Assembly: GCF_001659605.2 (NCBI RefSeq) | Contig: NC_035168.2 | Span: 1,768,912 to 1,832,911 of the forward strand | Source of the DNA: Manihot esculenta | Lineage: Eukaryota; Streptophyta; Magnoliopsida; Malpighiales; Euphorbiaceae | DNA length: 64,000 nucleotides | Direction of reading: 5' to 3' | Shown: positions 61,353 to 64,000 of the stretch, one piece after another | Layout of the letters: the number at the start of each line of letters is the position of its first letter | How positions within the stretch are numbered: the stretch's first letter is position 1 | Translations under genes and position numbers: made by a program | Notes under the pieces: generated by a model | The model's input: only the letters and a program-made list of their open reading frames with translations | Database searches by the model: none | What the model was told of the DNA's origin: nothing

Positions 61353-64000
61353 ATGGGGCATGCATGGAGGTCTTCGTCGTCGTCGTCATCATCGCCGATA
61401 AAGCTATTGTTGTTCATGGCACCGTTGGTTTTGGTTTCTGGGTTTGTTGCTATTTTGGGTCCGAAATTCTCCAGTTTGGAGTTTTTGTCTAGCCATTCTT
61501 GGTTGTTGGGATTTGGTGCAGCTGATTCTTTAAACATTTCTGTGCCAGCTTCTTCACATGCAAAAGAGAATAATGAAAGTAGACTGCTGGATTTGCATCC
61601 TAGAGTGGCGATGGTGGGGATGGAAGTAGAAGATCACAGTGCAGAAGAAAAGAAGGCTCTCTCTGATCAATACTCTGCGTTTAACCGCTCTTCTGCTTCT
61701 CCTCCTCCTTCTTCTCCGCCTCCTCCTCCAGTTCGTTATTTTCCGGCGGTGGACATTCAAGAACCTGTGAGTCCTTATCTTTTCTTCATGCATTACTGCT
61801 TAGTATTTACTATATGAGGATTCAGAAACCCTTTTTCCTCCTATTTTGCTGATTGTTTCCAAATTAGAATTTGGAATCACTGAATTTTTATTACTTGTTT
61901 TTCTTTTCTTTTTTTTTTGGGTCTGAGAGAAAAAGTCATGTTGATGTTTTGATTTGTGGTAATTTAGCGTAAGAGCAAAGTTGTGTTGTTTTCTGTTTTC
62001 TAGTTTCGATTTAGGGGAAAAAAACAAAAATGAAAGAGAAATCAAAACTCTGTCTGCATATATTTCCTTGAAAACATGGAATCCTAATGACAAAGATGTT
62101 TTTTTTTAGTTATTTTCGCCTTTTTTTAAAATTTTTTTGAGAAAATAGGAGTTATTCAACTTGTATTTAAGGTAATTTGGTGGGGGCAACAGTGGTTAAA
62201 TTAAAGCTACTCTGCTCCCTCTCTTGGTTAAAAATGTAATTATATATGACGTAATAAATTATCTTTAATAAGCTTTTACTGTTGTCCCAATTTAACAATT
62301 TCGACAGATTTAACTTAAAAAATAATAAATTATTGGAGTTACTGTTTTTAATTTTTGAGATTTTTGAAAATTGATTTTCCAGAATGCAAGTGAAGAAGGC
62401 AAGCAAATTTCAAGGAACAAGACTAGTATTGTTTCCCTGGATCTCTCCATAAAAAACAAACATGAAAAAGAGCATTCCAGTTTAGAAAGGCTGGAAGCTG
62501 CTCTCCAAATTGCTCGTTCTGCAATTAAAGAAGCTAAATTTGGAGATCAATGGCAAGATCCTGAATATGTTCCAATGGGCCCTATGTATTGGAACTCCAA
62601 AGTCTTCCACAGGTGATTTCAGTCTTCAGCTTATGTTTCTATCTTACATTGGAGACACCATGATTCAGTACTAAAATTCTTACTCGCATCAAGTTGTATA
62701 AATATCCCAGCCAATAGGATGTTGGGTCTACCATCATGTATGCATGCTTTGATTGATTGTGTATACAACCGAATGCGGACTGAATTTCCCAATGCAGTAC
62801 TATGTACATATTTTTTTTTGTTTCGCTAAACCGGATTCGCGCAAGATAGTCCTATTAGGGAGCGAAGCATTCCCTCCGAAGTTTTCAAAGGGGCTCCATA
62901 CTAAGTTTTCAAAGGGGCTCCCTACTTAGGATTGGAACTGAGACTTTAACCAAAGAAAGAAGGGACCCCCAAGAAGAAAGAAGGGACCCCCTTGGGGGCT
63001 TAGTACCGTATACTTTATTATTGAATTTCATTCCTATTTTTTCAGTATTTATGATTGACCGAGTCCAAAACGTAAATAAATGGGACCCTTTTATTTTGTG
63101 TAGGCCTTCTTGCATTTTTTCCTTATATATTTTCCCTATAGAGACCCAATGTGTGGCCTTCTTGCTGGTATCCAATGCCTAGCCTAACAAGTAATGTTTA
63201 TGCGGCATTGCAGGAGTTACTTAGAAATGGAGAAACAGTTTAAGGTCTTTGTCTATGAAGAAGGGGAGCCACCGGTTTTTCACAATGGTCCTTGCAAGAG
63301 TATATACTCCATGGAAGGGAATTTTATTCACAGGATGGAGATGGATGACCATTTTCGCACCAAAGATCCCAACAAGGCACATGTCTATTTCCTGCCCTTC
63401 AGCGTAGTCATGATGGTCCGATTCGTCTACGTGCGCAATTCGCATGATTTTGGTCCTATTAAGAGGACCGTGAGAGATTATGTCGGTCTCATTGCTGGAA
63501 AATACCCCTTCTGGAATCGAAGCCTTGGGGCCGACCATTTCATGCTTGCTTGCCATGATTGGGTAAGAATGTTTAAACTTAAGCTACTTTGAACTTGTAT
63601 GTTTGATTTCTTGAGCTTGCTAAGGATGGAGTTGTATGGTTGATTCTAAGTATGCATACATGTCATCCTTTTCCAGGGGCCAGAAACTTCATTTTCCGTT
63701 CCTCACCTTGCGAAGAACTCGATTCGTGCACTATGCAATGCGAACACATCGGAAAGATTCAATCCCATGAAAGATGTTTCCTTTCCGGAAATCAATCTCC
63801 AAACAGGTACTACAAAAGGCTTGATAGGTGGACCATCTCCATCAAGAAGATCAATCTTAGCCTTCTTTGCTGGAGGGCTTCATGGCCCTATAAGGCCAAT
63901 TATACTTGAGCACTGGGAAAACAAAGATGACGATATGAGTGTCCATCGGTACCTTCCGAAAGGCGTATCTTACTACGAAATGATGAGAAAAAGCAAGTTC
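61353..64000 (+). CDS. Exostosin-family (GT47) glycosyltransferase, 5' part
   Basis: Exons 61353-61766, 62383-62612, 63214-63562 and 63677 to beyond the window edge. The first three total 993 nt (331 codons) and exon 4 continues in frame for 108 codons to the end. I start at the ATG giving MGHAWRSSSS; the longer upstream frame lacks an ATG. Residues 16-36 form a single membrane anchor, giving a type II Golgi protein with a short cytosolic tail. A Ser/Pro-rich stem (with SPPPPPV) and a charged coiled-coil-like stretch follow. The exostosin domain starts around MYWNSKVFHRSYLEMEKQ and includes KVFVYEEGEPPVFH and GADHFMLACHDWG. Plant GT47 members build wall polysaccharides; the acceptor is unknown here. 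From memory it resembles Arabidopsis At5g03795. The C-terminus is not in the window. Confidence 0.92.
62815..63000. repeat. Repeat patch in exostosin intron 2
   Basis: After a poly-T, the intron carries two copies of AGTTTTCAAAGGGGCTCC (at about 62881 and 62904) and two of GAAAGAAGGGACCCCC (at about 62956 and 62976). It ends in a GGGACCCCCTTGGGGG palindrome. Probably a small transposon fragment of unknown type. Confidence 0.55.

Noticed and set aside
1..64000. tRNA or rRNA genes
   Set aside because: None could be recognised; the TGGTATCAGAGCC matches are retrotransposon primer-binding sites, not tRNA genes.

Overview
The window looks like nuclear DNA of a dicot plant. Its genes are intron-rich with GT/AG introns, the intergenic DNA is very AT-rich, and it is loaded with plant LTR retrotransposons, a TRIM element, an endogenous plant pararetrovirus and inverted-repeat elements. 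All gene families present are plant families. A rosid, perhaps Malpighiales, is my guess, but nothing here fixes the species.

Layout. 1-5956: two related Ty3/Gypsy (Tekay/Del-like) elements in opposite orientation. One is a minus-strand copy cut by the window edge (5' LTR 637-2946, PBS, start of gag). It is inserted into the 3' end of an older plus-strand copy (LTR 3620-5956). 5985-12430: a decayed endogenous caulimovirid with movement protein, coat protein, protease, RT/RNase H and a downstream unknown ORF, all on the plus strand and full of stops and frameshifts. 13905-15797 (-): an intronless WAKL-type receptor kinase. 18608-22666 (+): chloroplast threonine deaminase in 9 exons, with frames closing exactly. 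24901-26990 (+): a 5-exon GDSL esterase/lipase. 27556-45073 (-): a 17.5-kb HECT E3 ligase gene (UPL7 type). Its introns hold a Mutator-like foldback element (28352-29950), a TRIM (33023-33332) and a dead Copia element (34218-38917) that itself contains a TRIM solo LTR. 45074-51262: AT-rich repeat desert. 51263-54001 (+): single-exon DYW-type PPR protein. 54544-58410 (-): 17-exon GH35 beta-galactosidase with a C-terminal lectin domain. 61353-64000 (+): 5' part of an exostosin/GT47 glycosyltransferase, cut by the window end.

The genes are independent housekeeping or wall-related functions, not a pathway cluster: branched-chain amino acid synthesis, protein ubiquitination, organelle RNA editing, cell-wall sugar metabolism and wall sensing. 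From memory, the Arabidopsis PPR, exostosin and GDSL counterparts are neighbours on chromosome 5, so part of this order may be ancestral.

The most unusual object is the 1.6-kb Mutator-like element in a UPL7 intron. Its long terminal inverted repeats are each built from eight or nine separate small hairpins, many sharing the core GTTCGCCA/TGGCGAAC. A second palindrome array (TTCGGCNGCCGAA) fills the Tekay LTRs. Exon boundaries were placed by eye from splice consensus, frame closure and protein-family knowledge; no database search was run.
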